Source: AAA164-E04 sp964342825
GTDB taxonomy: Bacteria; Verrucomicrobiota; Verrucomicrobiia; Limisphaerales; AAA164-E04
Direction of reading: 5' to 3'
NCBI GenBank assembly: GCA_964342825.1
Contig: CAYFHO010000007.1
Span: 55,697-119,696, forward strand
DNA length: 64,000 bases
The notes beneath the pieces were generated by a model. That model worked only from the letters and a program-made list of their open reading frames with translations. It made no database searches and was not told where the DNA came from. The translations under genes were made by a program, and so were the position numbers. Positions 34,669 to 44,006 of this stretch are shown piece after piece. Each line of letters starts with the position of its first letter. Position 1 is the stretch's first letter.

Positions 34669-37527
34669 ATGCTGTTTCCTAATCATAGTGTGACTCGTGA
34701 ATGGTTGTCTGCTTTGGCATGCTTGCTTGTGACGGTACCTGTTTCTGGCGCTACCGTTGATTTCTCAAAGCAAATTCTCCCCATACTTTCTGAGAATTGT
34801 TTCGTGTGCCATGGTCCGGACGCTCGGAATGACAAAAACATCCGTCTGGATTCACTTGAAGAAGCAACCCGAGATCTTGGCGGCTACCATGCTCTTGATC
34901 CTGACCATCCCGAAAAAAGTGAAATTTTAGCCAGGATTCGTGACAAGGAGGATCCCATGCCACCCGAAGAGGCCGACAACCAACTCACTGAAGCTGAAAA
35001 ACGCCTACTGGAGAAATGGATCGCAGAGGGAGGTAATTATGACACTCATTGGTCATTCAAAAAACCATCAAGGGATAATGATTGGGTACAAAGCCAAAGT
35101 GATGATTTCCCGAATCCAATCGACGCCTTCATCGCTCACTCATTGAACCAAAATAATGTGAGTTTTGCCGGAGAGGCGGAAAAATCGGTCTTGGCTCGAA
35201 GGACAGCCCTCACGCTGACGGGGCTGCCTCCAGATCCCGCCGATCTTGCTCTTTTCATGTCCGATGATTCGGAAGGTGCTTTCGAGAGTTGGGTGGATCA
35301 GTTATTGGATGATCCCAAATATGGTGAACATCAGGCGCGCTACTGGCTGGACGCCATTCGTTACGGCGATACACATGGCCTTCACCTCGACAACCGGAGA
35401 GGGATCTATCCTTTTCGAGACTGGGTGGTCAGGGCCCTGAATCGCAATCAACCCTTCGATGAATTCATCACCTGGCAGTTGGCAGGGGACTTGTTGCCTA
35501 ACCCAACGCTTGAGCAGAAATTGGCCACCGGCTTTGTGCGCATGAATCCAACCACTTCCGAGGGAGGAGTTATTCCGGCAGAATTCCAGGCCAAAAACAA
35601 TTTTGACCGAGTGGAAACATTCGGAACCGTTTTTCTGGGAATGACGATGGTCTGTGCGCGTTGTCACACCCATAAATATGATCCGGTGACCCAAAAGGAA
35701 TATTATGAGTTGATGACGTTTTTTAACAGCACGGCTGAAAACCCTCTGGATGGCAACTCCTACATTTACGGTCCTACTCTGCGTGTTCCCGATAACCAGT
35801 TAGCATGGGATGAATGGATTCAAATCAAATCAGATCGTGATCAACTCTTAAAAGATTTGAATCCGCAGGAAATCAATCAGAAGTTGGCTGACGTCGGAAA
35901 AAGAGGTGAGTGGGAAACCCGTGAATGGCGTATTTCCAAAAATCTGCCTGTCCATAACCCGGTTCCTTCACCCGAACAATTTGAATCCACACAAGGCAGC
36001 AATAGCGGGTTCAAAAAAGGATCCATGACGGGGCCAAACGAAGCGGCCTGGATGAGTTTTGTGATCGAATCTCCAGTAAAGCAAACCCTTTGGATAACTT
36101 TTTCAGGAGGACCTGAATCTGGAATTTACCTTGATGGCAATCCCATCGCACCCTTCAGAAAAGCTCTACCGGATCAGCGTTTTGTGAGCATGCCGGTGGT
36201 GGTTAATGAGGGGGAACAAACCATTCTACTGAAGTTGGGTGGCACCGAAGTCCCTGTCCAGAGAGAAGTCAAATTGGAGTCTCATTGGACTCAATGGAAT
36301 GAAATCGGTGATTGGGCCTCTCTGGATGCAGGTGTGAAAATTCAGATTTTAGCCGATCCTACGAGTCCGTTGGCAGATATGCCCATTTGGGGTGCTGCTT
36401 TGTCAGTCGCCAGAAAGTCTGCCATGGCAGAAGCTAATTTTTCTACGACACTGATCGCCAAAGATCTTCCTGAGCCGCGAATAACCAAAGTCCTGCACCG
36501 GGGGGAATACAGCGAACCCACCGGCGAAGCCTTGTCTCCAGGTGTCTTATCCGTCATGGGGGATTTACCTGAAGGTGCGCCCAGAAACCGTCTCGGATTG
36601 GCCAGGTGGTTGACATCGCCAGACCATCCAGTGGTTGCTCGGGTACTCATCAATCAAGTTTGGCAGCGAATCTTTGGGGTAGGCTTGGTTCGTACTCCTG
36701 AAGATTTTGGATTACAAGGTCAGCAACCAACTCATCCTGAATTATTGGATTGGTTGGCAATCGAGTTTCAGGAAAGCGGGTGGGATCTCAAGCACATGAT
36801 TCGCCTGATGGTGACCAGTCGCACCTTCAAACAGGATTCAGCTTGGAGATCGGATGTCAGCGATCCTGAAAATCGATTGTTTGCACGCGGTCCAAGTTAT
36901 CGTTTGGATGCCGAGGTGATCCGTGACATGGGACTTTGGGCTGCTGACATTCTTGATCCGCACATGGGGGGTGAGGGTGTGAAGCCTTATCAGCCCGGTG
37001 GTATGTGGAAGGCTTTGGCCCATCCTGCCAGTAACACCAAACTGTATCAAGCCGATCAGACTCGTCGAGCCTATCGGCGCAGTCTCTACGTATATTGGAA
37101 ACGCACGAGTCCGCATCCGATGATGACTTTGTTTGATGCCCCCAGCAGGGAAACCAGTTGTGTTCGACGTTCTCGTACCAATACCTCCCTTCAGTCTCTG
37201 GGGCTTTTCAACGAGACTCAAAGGATTGAGATGGCTCGTTTCCTTGCCGAGCGTCTGCTCCAAGAACGGTTCACGGACCGGGAAAGAATTGATTTACTGT
37301 TTACACTCACAGCCAGCCGCCCTGCTAGCAAGGAGGAGATTGATGCCTGTTTGGCCTTGGTTGATCAAATGAGACACCGCTACCGTTCACAGCTTGAAGA
37401 TGCTCGTCATCTCCTTGCTGTAGGTAAACTGACAAGCAAGGCACAGTTGCCTGAGTTTGAACATGCTGCCTGGACTCAACTGACTTCGACTGTTTTGGCA
37501 AGCGACGCCGCAATCCTTTTATATTAA
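34669..37527 (+). CDS. PSCyt1-DUF1549-DUF1553 surface cytochrome protein (second copy)
   Basis: About 952 residues from the ATG at 34669. The frame runs back into the 32-bp repeat (GTG 34627), but 34669 begins a proper signal peptide (WLSALACLLVTVPVSGA). Parts: PSCyt1 with NCFVCHGPDARNDKN (C44, C47, H48) and MPPEEADNQLT; DUF1549 with MVCARCHTHKYDPVTQKEYY, adding a second CxxCH; a beta-rich insert (about residues 430-570) resembling a carbohydrate-binding or PA14-like module; DUF1553 with INQVWQRIFGVGLVRTPEDFG and SRETSCVRRSRTNTSLQSL. It is larger than the copy at 17199-19217 because of the insert. A GGAGG lies 18 bases before the ATG, too far to be decisive. It is followed by DUF1501 after 19 bases. 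Confidence 0.88.
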   Translation: MLFPNHSVTREWLSALACLLVTVPVSGATVDFSKQILPILSENCFVCHGPDARNDKNIRLDSLEEATRDLGGYHALDPDHPEKSEILARIRDKEDPMPPEEADNQLTEAEKRLLEKWIAEGGNYDTHWSFKKPSRDNDWVQSQSDDFPNPIDAFIAHSLNQNNVSFAGEAEKSVLARRTALTLTGLPPDPADLALFMSDDSEGAFESWVDQLLDDPKYGEHQARYWLDAIRYGDTHGLHLDNRRGIYPFRDWVVRALNRNQPFDEFITWQLAGDLLPNPTLEQKLATGFVRMNPTTSEGGVIPAEFQAKNNFDRVETFGTVFLGMTMVCARCHTHKYDPVTQKEYYELMTFFNSTAENPLDGNSYIYGPTLRVPDNQLAWDEWIQIKSDRDQLLKDLNPQEINQKLADVGKRGEWETREWRISKNLPVHNPVPSPEQFESTQGSNSGFKKGSMTGPNEAAWMSFVIESPVKQTLWITFSGGPESGIYLDGNPIAPFRKALPDQRFVSMPVVVNEGEQTILLKLGGTEVPVQREVKLESHWTQWNEIGDWASLDAGVKIQILADPTSPLADMPIWGAALSVARKSAMAEANFSTTLIAKDLPEPRITKVLHRGEYSEPTGEALSPGVLSVMGDLPEGAPRNRLGLARWLTSPDHPVVARVLINQVWQRIFGVGLVRTPEDFGLQGQQPTHPELLDWLAIEFQESGWDLKHMIRLMVTSRTFKQDSAWRSDVSDPENRLFARGPSYRLDAEVIRDMGLWAADILDPHMGGEGVKPYQPGGMWKALAHPASNTKLYQADQTRRAYRRSLYVYWKRTSPHPMMTLFDAPSRETSCVRRSRTNTSLQSLGLFNETQRIEMARFLAERLLQERFTDRERIDLLFTLTASRPASKEEIDACLALVDQMRHRYRSQLEDARHLLAVGKLTSKAQLPEFEHAAWTQLTSTVLASDAAILLY

Positions 37528-37546
37528 TCTCACTACTTTTAAGATC

Positions 37547-39067
37547 ATGAACTTGATGGATAATTTTCATCCCCTGCGGGAACACGAATTGATGATGACC
37601 CGGCGTCAGCTGTTCGGGCGAACCGCTCTTGGACTGGGAACAGCCGCCATGGCCAATATGATGGAGCCGACACTTTTTGGCCAAAATGCATCCAGTTCAG
37701 GTGCGGAAGGGACACATCACAAGGCCAAAGCCAAACGGGTGATTTATCTCTTCATGAGCGGAGGACCCAGTCACCTTGATCTTTGGGATTACAAACCCAA
37801 ATTGGCCGATATGTTTGGTGAGCAGTTGCCAGATCATGTCCGCAGTGGCCAACGAGTAACCGGGATGACCGCCAACCAGAAGAATGGTCTGCCCCTTGCA
37901 CCGAGTAAGTATAAATTTACCAAACACGAAAACAATGATCGGGGCCTCTGGGTGAGCGAGCTGCTGCCACACACGGCCACCGTGGCGAAGGAGCTTTGCG
38001 TCGTTCATTCCACTTTTACCGAGGCCATTAACCACGATCCCGCCATTACCTATATCCAAACCGGAAGTCAGATTCCAGGAAGACCCAGTCTCGGCGCATG
38101 GTTAAGTTATGGGCTTGGTAAGATGAATGAAAATTTACCGAGTTACGTCGTGATGCACGCCCGCACAAACTACGCAGAGCAAAGTCTATTTGGTCGCTTG
38201 TGGGGAACTGGCTTTATGCCTTCAGATCATCAGGGGATTTTATTGAGGAGTCAGGGTGATCCCGTGCTTTACCTGAATAATCCATCCGGCATTTCTTCCA
38301 AGGACCGACGAAAACAGTTGGACACTCTGGCAAGTCTAAACCAAAGGCATTACCAACAATTTGGTGATCCGGAAGTGCTATCTCGTATTCGTCAGCATGA
38401 GATGGCTTACCGCATGCAAACCTCAGTTCCTGAGTTGATGGACCTTTCTGACGAGAGTGAAGACACGTTCGAACTCTATGGGGAAGAGGCCAAACAACCG
38501 GGCTCTTTCGCAGCGTGTTGTCTCAACGCACGTCGCCTGGCTGAAAAAGGAGTCAGGAACATACAGATTTTTCACCGGGGATGGGATGCTCATGGCAACC
38601 TGCCGAAGGAACACGAATCTCAATGCAAAGACATTGATCAAGGTAGTGCTGCACTGATCAAGGACCTCAAACGACGGGGAATGCTTGACGACACATTGGT
38701 CATTTGGGGAGGGGAGTTTGGGCGTACCTCTTATTGTCAGGGTGGTTTGACTCGAGAAAATTATGGGCGAGATCACCACCCTCGCTGTTTTACCATTTGG
38801 ATGGCTGGTGGGGGCATCAAACCAGGGATCACTTATGGTCGCACGGATGATTATGGATATAACATCACAGATGCCGATGGAAATACCTTAGATCCGCAAC
38901 CCACCAAAGATTCTTTTGTCCCAGGCACGCTGCATATTCACAATCTTAACGCTACGATCCTGCACTTGCTGGGGATCAATCACAAAAAACTGACTTATCG
39001 ATATCAGGGACGAGATTTCCGACTGACCGATGTGCATGGGCACGTGGTACACGATCTGATTGCATAG
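37547..39067 (+). CDS. DUF1501 family Tat-exported protein (second copy)
   Basis: 506 residues. A Tat-type motif TRRQLFGRTALGLGTAAMA starts near residue 18; MTRRQLF could also be the true start. DUF1501 blocks: RVIYLFMSGGPSHLDLWDYKP, HSTFTEAINHDPAITYIQTG, IWGGEFGRTSYCQGG and GRDHHPRCFTIWMAGGGIKPG. It closes the two-gene unit with the DUF1549/DUF1553 gene. The partner is the same as in the copy at 15856, but the sequences are well diverged, so the pairs probably serve different substrates. Confidence 0.9.
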   Translation: MNLMDNFHPLREHELMMTRRQLFGRTALGLGTAAMANMMEPTLFGQNASSSGAEGTHHKAKAKRVIYLFMSGGPSHLDLWDYKPKLADMFGEQLPDHVRSGQRVTGMTANQKNGLPLAPSKYKFTKHENNDRGLWVSELLPHTATVAKELCVVHSTFTEAINHDPAITYIQTGSQIPGRPSLGAWLSYGLGKMNENLPSYVVMHARTNYAEQSLFGRLWGTGFMPSDHQGILLRSQGDPVLYLNNPSGISSKDRRKQLDTLASLNQRHYQQFGDPEVLSRIRQHEMAYRMQTSVPELMDLSDESEDTFELYGEEAKQPGSFAACCLNARRLAEKGVRNIQIFHRGWDAHGNLPKEHESQCKDIDQGSAALIKDLKRRGMLDDTLVIWGGEFGRTSYCQGGLTRENYGRDHHPRCFTIWMAGGGIKPGITYGRTDDYGYNITDADGNTLDPQPTKDSFVPGTLHIHNLNATILHLLGINHKKLTYRYQGRDFRLTDVHGHVVHDLIA

Positions 39068-39413
39068 TTTTTTAGACAATCAAATAACCAGTTCGATTCG
39101 TCCTGGAGACGAGTATCTGCGTAATTTTTTGCCGCCCTGGTGGTCCGCCTTGGTTTGTGGCTTTTATCTCATGAGATTTTTTGCTCCGTCAATTCTCAGT
39201 TGAGAGCAGCAAGCCGTTTCTCCCTACGGGGCTTATGTTTTTTTGAAATTTCAGCTTTCCATCCTTTGCGAACACAATGGATGGTTGACCATTGTGGTTG
39301 AATGCTTAATGATAGCCTTTTCCAATTAGACCACAGAAATTTCGTGTGAACTTTCCCGGTTTTTGGCCGTTTACGTTTGTTCGCATGGAAGCCCTGTTCT
39401 GACTTTCTTAGCA
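39068..39413. other. Intergenic region before the kinase
   Basis: 346 bases. A weak hairpin (AAGCC near 39211 with GGCTT near 39230, then ATGTTTTTTT) could terminate the DUF1501 operon. The rest is AT-rich with no supported gene; the minus-strand frame across it is short, basic and overlaps the kinase start. Confidence 0.5.
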
Positions 39414-42400
39414 ATGCCTGAAGATGAATGGACAAGAATCAATGAGTTGATTTCCAGGCTGGAAGGAATGCCTAATTATCAACTATTGAGAGAGATGGAG
39501 CAGCTATCCGAGAGAGGGGAAAGCTCCAATGTTCTCAAGTATCTTCGAATCAATTTTGCGTTGCCCACCAATCCCTGGAACGTGGCCCCCGGTCAACGAG
39601 TCGGAGGAAAATACACTTTGATTGAGAAAGTTGCCTCCGGAGGCATGGGCGTGATCTACCGAGCGAATCAGGATTTGATCGACCGGGTTGTGGCTATCAA
39701 AATGATTCATCCCGCCCTGGCCAACGAGCAGATGTTCGCCCGGCTGAAAGAGGAAATTGCGACCCTTGGATTGTTGGATCACCCTGGCATTGTCCGGATT
39801 TACGACGCAGACGTTCACAAAATCGATAGCAAAAGCAAGAACGAGGCGGTCTTCTACACCATGGAACTTGTGGAGGGACCTACCTTACGGCAATGGATGA
39901 AGGAGGGAAATCCAAGTCTTGAGGAGAAATTAAAATTTTTTGCTCAAGTTTGTGATGCAACCAATCACGCCCACCAAGCAGGGGTGATCCATCGTGATCT
40001 AAAACCGGAAAACATCCTGGTAAGAAAGGACGGAAGCCCTGCAGTACTGGACTTTGGACTCTCCAAAGTCAATGCTGCCGCACGACGGAATGTCCAAAGC
40101 ACAGGCGATCATTTACCTTCTCCCACTGATTTCTCCGGAACTCCAGCCTACATGAGCCCTGAGAAATGGGATCGGTCTGGCGATGGTGCTGCTGGAGATT
40201 TATATGCATTGGGAGTCATCTTGCATGAACTCATTTGGGGGGAAAGGCCACTTGAATTTGATAGCTGTGATTCCTTTGAGGAAATGCAGGAAATGGCTGG
40301 AGACTGGTCCTTCGGGGGAACTCCTCAGAATGGAGGTTTTACTCTGGATGAGAACCTTCGCCAAATTATCTGCCGTTTGCTGGAAAAAAGGCCGGAAGAC
40401 CGCCCTAAAAATGCAGGTGAAGTTGCTGGAATCATTCGAGATATTTTACACAAAACAGAGCGTAGGAAAAAATTCAAAAAGCGTCTGCCTTACTTGATCG
40501 GGACCGGTATTTTGATCGTTGTGTTTTTTGCGGGGTGGCTTCATTCCGTTGCCAGGCAGCGAGCCATGCAACAATCCCGGATGGCACTCCTCGAGGCACA
40601 AAGCTTATCGCGAGAGGGGGCTCCGCATGTTTCTTCCAAGGTCCTGGCTTTATTGCCCCGGCAATCCAAAGATCGCCATTCCGAGACTGAGTGGAAGGAG
40701 CTCGTTGTTGATGCGTTTACTAGTTGGGAGATTGATTATTCAACGACCCAAATCCAGGAACTAAAAAACATTCTTTCCATCAGTGAAGATGGTGAACGTT
40801 TTTTCGGTGTCGACCACCAAAATCATTTTACTCTCTATGACCGAGGCCTGTTGCATTCATTCATACCCGCTGATTTTGTTCCTTCCAGCATTGCGATTCA
40901 TCCCCAAAAACCCTTGGTCGTTGTCAGTCGCGATGAGGGTCGTGAGCTTGACGTTCTTGGAAGCAAAAACGGATCGATAAAGCTAGTGCCTTCAAAGGCA
41001 ATCCATCCCAAAGCCATTGGCTTTAGCCCAGATGGAAGGCGATTTGCATGTGCGACCCAGCCCCTGGAGGAGGAAATCCTTTCTCCGCTTGGACCTCATT
41101 CGGAGTTGCTCCTCTACAACGCAACCAGTTGGGAACCGGTTCCAATTACTTTTGGAGTTCAAGACGATACGAATGACTCGAAGATCCGATCTGCCTCAAC
41201 CAGAACCATTACTGGTTTGGCTTTCAGTCATGATTCCAGCCGGTTGGCTACCTGGTCTTCTGTTGATAGCGGTATAATCAATGTTTGGGATGCTACGTCA
41301 GGGAAATTAATGGATGCGGCTTTCGTGGGTGGAGGGATTGTAAGGGCTCTGTGGGATAGTAACTCTCACCAAATTTTGTGCGTACGAAGCGATGGCCACT
41401 GTGCCATTTGGGACTTTCGCCAATGGCATGGTATCACTAAAAAATTACCCCTCAAAAATGCCGGGCACATACCTTTTGGGGATCCTTCGCAGCTCGAATC
41501 TTTAGGGTGGTTGCCGGGGAATACCGGATTTCTTTGGCAGGAAGAAGGATTGAATCGTATCCATCTCAAGCGACCTGAGCGTATTCAATCTCTGGAGCTG
41601 GAAGCTTTTCATGAAGGGGAACCCCTTCGCTGGAATCCCGTCAAGCAAACCTGGTATCACTTCAACCAATCGGGGATTCGATCTTGGACATTGCGTGAGA
41701 ATGCTCACCGATCGTTAAGTTTAGCCGGCCAGGAGAATCAATCACTGGCGTTTGCTGCGAATTCACGATTGGTTACCGTCGGGGATACCAGTGGGGCGCG
41801 ATTATTGGACATTGAATCATTGGATGAAATTGAAAAATTTTCCATTCCTCTTTACGGTCCGGCCATCATGCCGCCCTTCTGTAATGATCTTTGGTTGTAC
41901 ACCAAATGGGAGGGACCGGTTCGTTGGGGTGTGCAAAGAGATGCTTCGACCCATTGTCTTGAGATCAGGAAGAATTTCTCTTTTCTTAACGGTTCCGCGG
42001 GGCTGATGGCTATTTCTGACGGTTCAGAATTAATCGCCGCCTCGATTGGTCATCAAATCCTGTTAAAATATCCCACCAATGCTGGCGCAGATCACACGTT
42101 GATAACTCCTACATCACCTCAATCGCTCACGGTTCATCCTGATGGTTCGTGGCTGGCGGCTGGGGCAGTCCATGATGGTTGGTTGCATTTGTGGAAAAAC
42201 GCACAGAGTGGTTGGGTATCTGCCGGCCAATCCGTCGGATTGGGGGTTCCTTTCTTTTCAAGATGGTCAAAAGATGAATTACTTCTTTTAACCAGCGATC
42301 ACTTAATTGCAATTGCACTTAACCAGCTCACCCAAAAAAGGGTTTTATTAAAAACGATGAATGATGTCACCGCTATGAGCGAGTGCACCGGTCAACCTTT

Positions 42401-42719
42401 GTTAGCTTTGGCCAAGTCTGGTACGATTTCAATTTTGAATGTTCAGAATGAATTTGAATCTGAACTGGATTTACCGGTCGAAATGCAGTTTGGGGATGTT
42501 ATAAGAACTGTGCAATTTAATCACAGCGGGACCCGGCTGGCGGCGATCGTTGATGGCTCTGGCAATGATACATTGCATATCTGGAATCTTGGAGCGATCG
42601 CCAGTGAATTGAACAGAACTGAGCTTGGCTTCAAAAGCTGGACGGAGGTACCCGAAGATGTTGTCAACTCGGTCGCATGCATCGATCTGGAACTTGGGGT
42701 TTGGAATCGTTTTAAATGA
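39414..42719 (+). CDS. Ser/Thr protein kinase with transmembrane segment and WD40 repeats
   Basis: About 1,101 residues from the ATG at 39414. A TTG further upstream is possible; neither has a clear Shine-Dalgarno. After 60 residues comes a complete Hanks-type kinase: VASGGMGVIYRA, Lys96 in VAIKMI, HRDLKPEN (His193, Asp195), DFG at 213 and an SPE motif. One transmembrane helix spans about 359-380 (LIGTGILIVVFFAGWLHSV). The C-terminal 700 residues contain WD40-like blades (IGFSPDGRRFACA, LAFSHDSSRLATWS, IINVWDATSGKLM, LHIWNLGAIAS), placed on the far side of the membrane if the kinase is cytoplasmic. This is a sensor-kinase layout common in PVC bacteria. Its stop overlaps the next start by 4 bases. 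Confidence 0.93.
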   Translation: MPEDEWTRINELISRLEGMPNYQLLREMEQLSERGESSNVLKYLRINFALPTNPWNVAPGQRVGGKYTLIEKVASGGMGVIYRANQDLIDRVVAIKMIHPALANEQMFARLKEEIATLGLLDHPGIVRIYDADVHKIDSKSKNEAVFYTMELVEGPTLRQWMKEGNPSLEEKLKFFAQVCDATNHAHQAGVIHRDLKPENILVRKDGSPAVLDFGLSKVNAAARRNVQSTGDHLPSPTDFSGTPAYMSPEKWDRSGDGAAGDLYALGVILHELIWGERPLEFDSCDSFEEMQEMAGDWSFGGTPQNGGFTLDENLRQIICRLLEKRPEDRPKNAGEVAGIIRDILHKTERRKKFKKRLPYLIGTGILIVVFFAGWLHSVARQRAMQQSRMALLEAQSLSREGAPHVSSKVLALLPRQSKDRHSETEWKELVVDAFTSWEIDYSTTQIQELKNILSISEDGERFFGVDHQNHFTLYDRGLLHSFIPADFVPSSIAIHPQKPLVVVSRDEGRELDVLGSKNGSIKLVPSKAIHPKAIGFSPDGRRFACATQPLEEEILSPLGPHSELLLYNATSWEPVPITFGVQDDTNDSKIRSASTRTITGLAFSHDSSRLATWSSVDSGIINVWDATSGKLMDAAFVGGGIVRALWDSNSHQILCVRSDGHCAIWDFRQWHGITKKLPLKNAGHIPFGDPSQLESLGWLPGNTGFLWQEEGLNRIHLKRPERIQSLELEAFHEGEPLRWNPVKQTWYHFNQSGIRSWTLRENAHRSLSLAGQENQSLAFAANSRLVTVGDTSGARLLDIESLDEIEKFSIPLYGPAIMPPFCNDLWLYTKWEGPVRWGVQRDASTHCLEIRKNFSFLNGSAGLMAISDGSELIAASIGHQILLKYPTNAGADHTLITPTSPQSLTVHPDGSWLAAGAVHDGWLHLWKNAQSGWVSAGQSVGLGVPFFSRWSKDELLLLTSDHLIAIALNQLTQKRVLLKTMNDVTAMSECTGQPLLALAKSGTISILNVQNEFESELDLPVEMQFGDVIRTVQFNHSGTRLAAIVDGSGNDTLHIWNLGAIASELNRTELGFKSWTEVPEDVVNSVACIDLELGVWNRFK

Positions 42720-43945
42720 TCACCATGAGTCGAAATTTATTTTTTCTGGCATCGATTTTTTTATTCGTATGTCGGCTTCAATCTGCCACCTCGGAGCAGT
42801 TAGAGGCGGCTTGTAGAAGTCAGCTCAGGATCATTCACGAAGCACTGACTTATTACCGGGAAGCCACCGATGGGGAATTGCCCAACCAGTTGGGGGAATT
42901 GGTTGGAGACTACCTGGCCCCCGAAATTTTGCATTGCCCTGCCGCCCGATTGAAAGGTGCGACCGATTCAGGGAATGCCGGTCTAATAGATTTGAGTGCC
43001 AGCGATGGAAGGATTCGGGGTTACAAATGGGAACTCGCCGTCGATTCCTATGTCCGAACCGACACCAAAGGTAGGCCGTATCAATGGATGGATTTTAAAA
43101 AACATCAGTTGATGACTGCTGCTGGAGAATGGGTCCCGCTGGTCCGCTGCGAACATCACATGACGCCTGAAAATCCTGAAAAGCGGGTTAATTTGGCCGC
43201 TGGCGGTGCAATCTATGAGAGTAAACTTTATTGGGAATCCTTGTTTACACATTTGGTGCCCTTTCAGTACAACTTGCCGGACTTAATCGAATACGCTCTT
43301 CAGCCGCTAACCCATTTCATGCCCAAGCGTTCCAAAGAGGCGGATTCCTCCATGGTAGATCTGCGTCCTTATGCCAATGCCATGTTGGAGCATCCCTGGA
43401 TATGGGGAAACTGGGGTGAGGAAATGGATGAGTTTTCAAATGAATTGTCGAATGGAATTTTTTCGGCATCTGGTGTTAATTTCGATGTGTCCGGTATCAT
43501 TCAGCTTGGTGGAAAATTGAGTGATGACTGGGAGAAGTCATTTGTCTACAAATATTTTCCGGAAGAATCCAAGCTCATCGAGGTCCCTCAATCCTTTAAA
43601 ACCATTCACGTGCTCGGTGGTGTCGTATTTGCCTCAGAGATAGGGGCAAAAGTGGCATTTCTTGAGTTAATTTCTAAAGACGGGGTGGTCCTTTCAAGCA
43701 TTCCTTGGGAATACGGTTTCGATGTCATTGATATGTTTCACCTCGATAAATTAGACAATGAATTTATTGCTGGTTTTCAAGTTGTTTGGACTGAGGATTT
43801 AATCCGGCGAGGAAAACCAGCCAAGGGAGGGCTTATTCAAATGGAATTCAGAAATCCAGTTCCTGATGAAAATGTGGCCTACATTCGGCTCAAGGCAGGT
43901 GAACATTTCTCAAGCCCCTTTATCGCAGGCCTGACTCTTGAGTAA
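42716..43945 (+). CDS. Exported pseudopilin-like protein coupled to the kinase
   Basis: 409 residues. The ATG overlaps the kinase TGA (ATGA); a second ATG is at 42725. A signal peptide (MSRNLFFLASIFLFVCRLQSA) is followed by a stretch resembling the periplasmic half of verrucomicrobial type II secretion pseudopilins: CRSQLRIIHEALTYYREATDGELP, a two-part L-G-E-L..Y spacer, ILHCPAA, and later LAAGGAIYESKLYWE in the position of the usual N-F-A-D-G-H-V motif. The prepilin cleavage site and hydrophobic first helix are missing. The remaining 220 residues are unrecognised. Translational coupling suggests it belongs to the kinase pathway, perhaps as an external ligand or target (inference). Confidence 0.7.
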   Translation: MITMSRNLFFLASIFLFVCRLQSATSEQLEAACRSQLRIIHEALTYYREATDGELPNQLGELVGDYLAPEILHCPAARLKGATDSGNAGLIDLSASDGRIRGYKWELAVDSYVRTDTKGRPYQWMDFKKHQLMTAAGEWVPLVRCEHHMTPENPEKRVNLAAGGAIYESKLYWESLFTHLVPFQYNLPDLIEYALQPLTHFMPKRSKEADSSMVDLRPYANAMLEHPWIWGNWGEEMDEFSNELSNGIFSASGVNFDVSGIIQLGGKLSDDWEKSFVYKYFPEESKLIEVPQSFKTIHVLGGVVFASEIGAKVAFLELISKDGVVLSSIPWEYGFDVIDMFHLDKLDNEFIAGFQVVWTEDLIRRGKPAKGGLIQMEFRNPVPDENVAYIRLKAGEHFSSPFIAGLTLE

Positions 43946-44006
43946 AAAAAGTTAAAAAAAATTTCAATTTAGTGACCCCTCAGAGCCTTTTTTTACGCAT
44001 GTATAT

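Noticed and set aside
34400..34693. Reading frames crossing the N gap
   Set aside because: They exist only because Ns translate without stops.
39196..39435. 79-codon basic minus-strand frame before the kinase
   Set aside because: Overlaps the kinase start, has no family resemblance and no ribosome-binding site.
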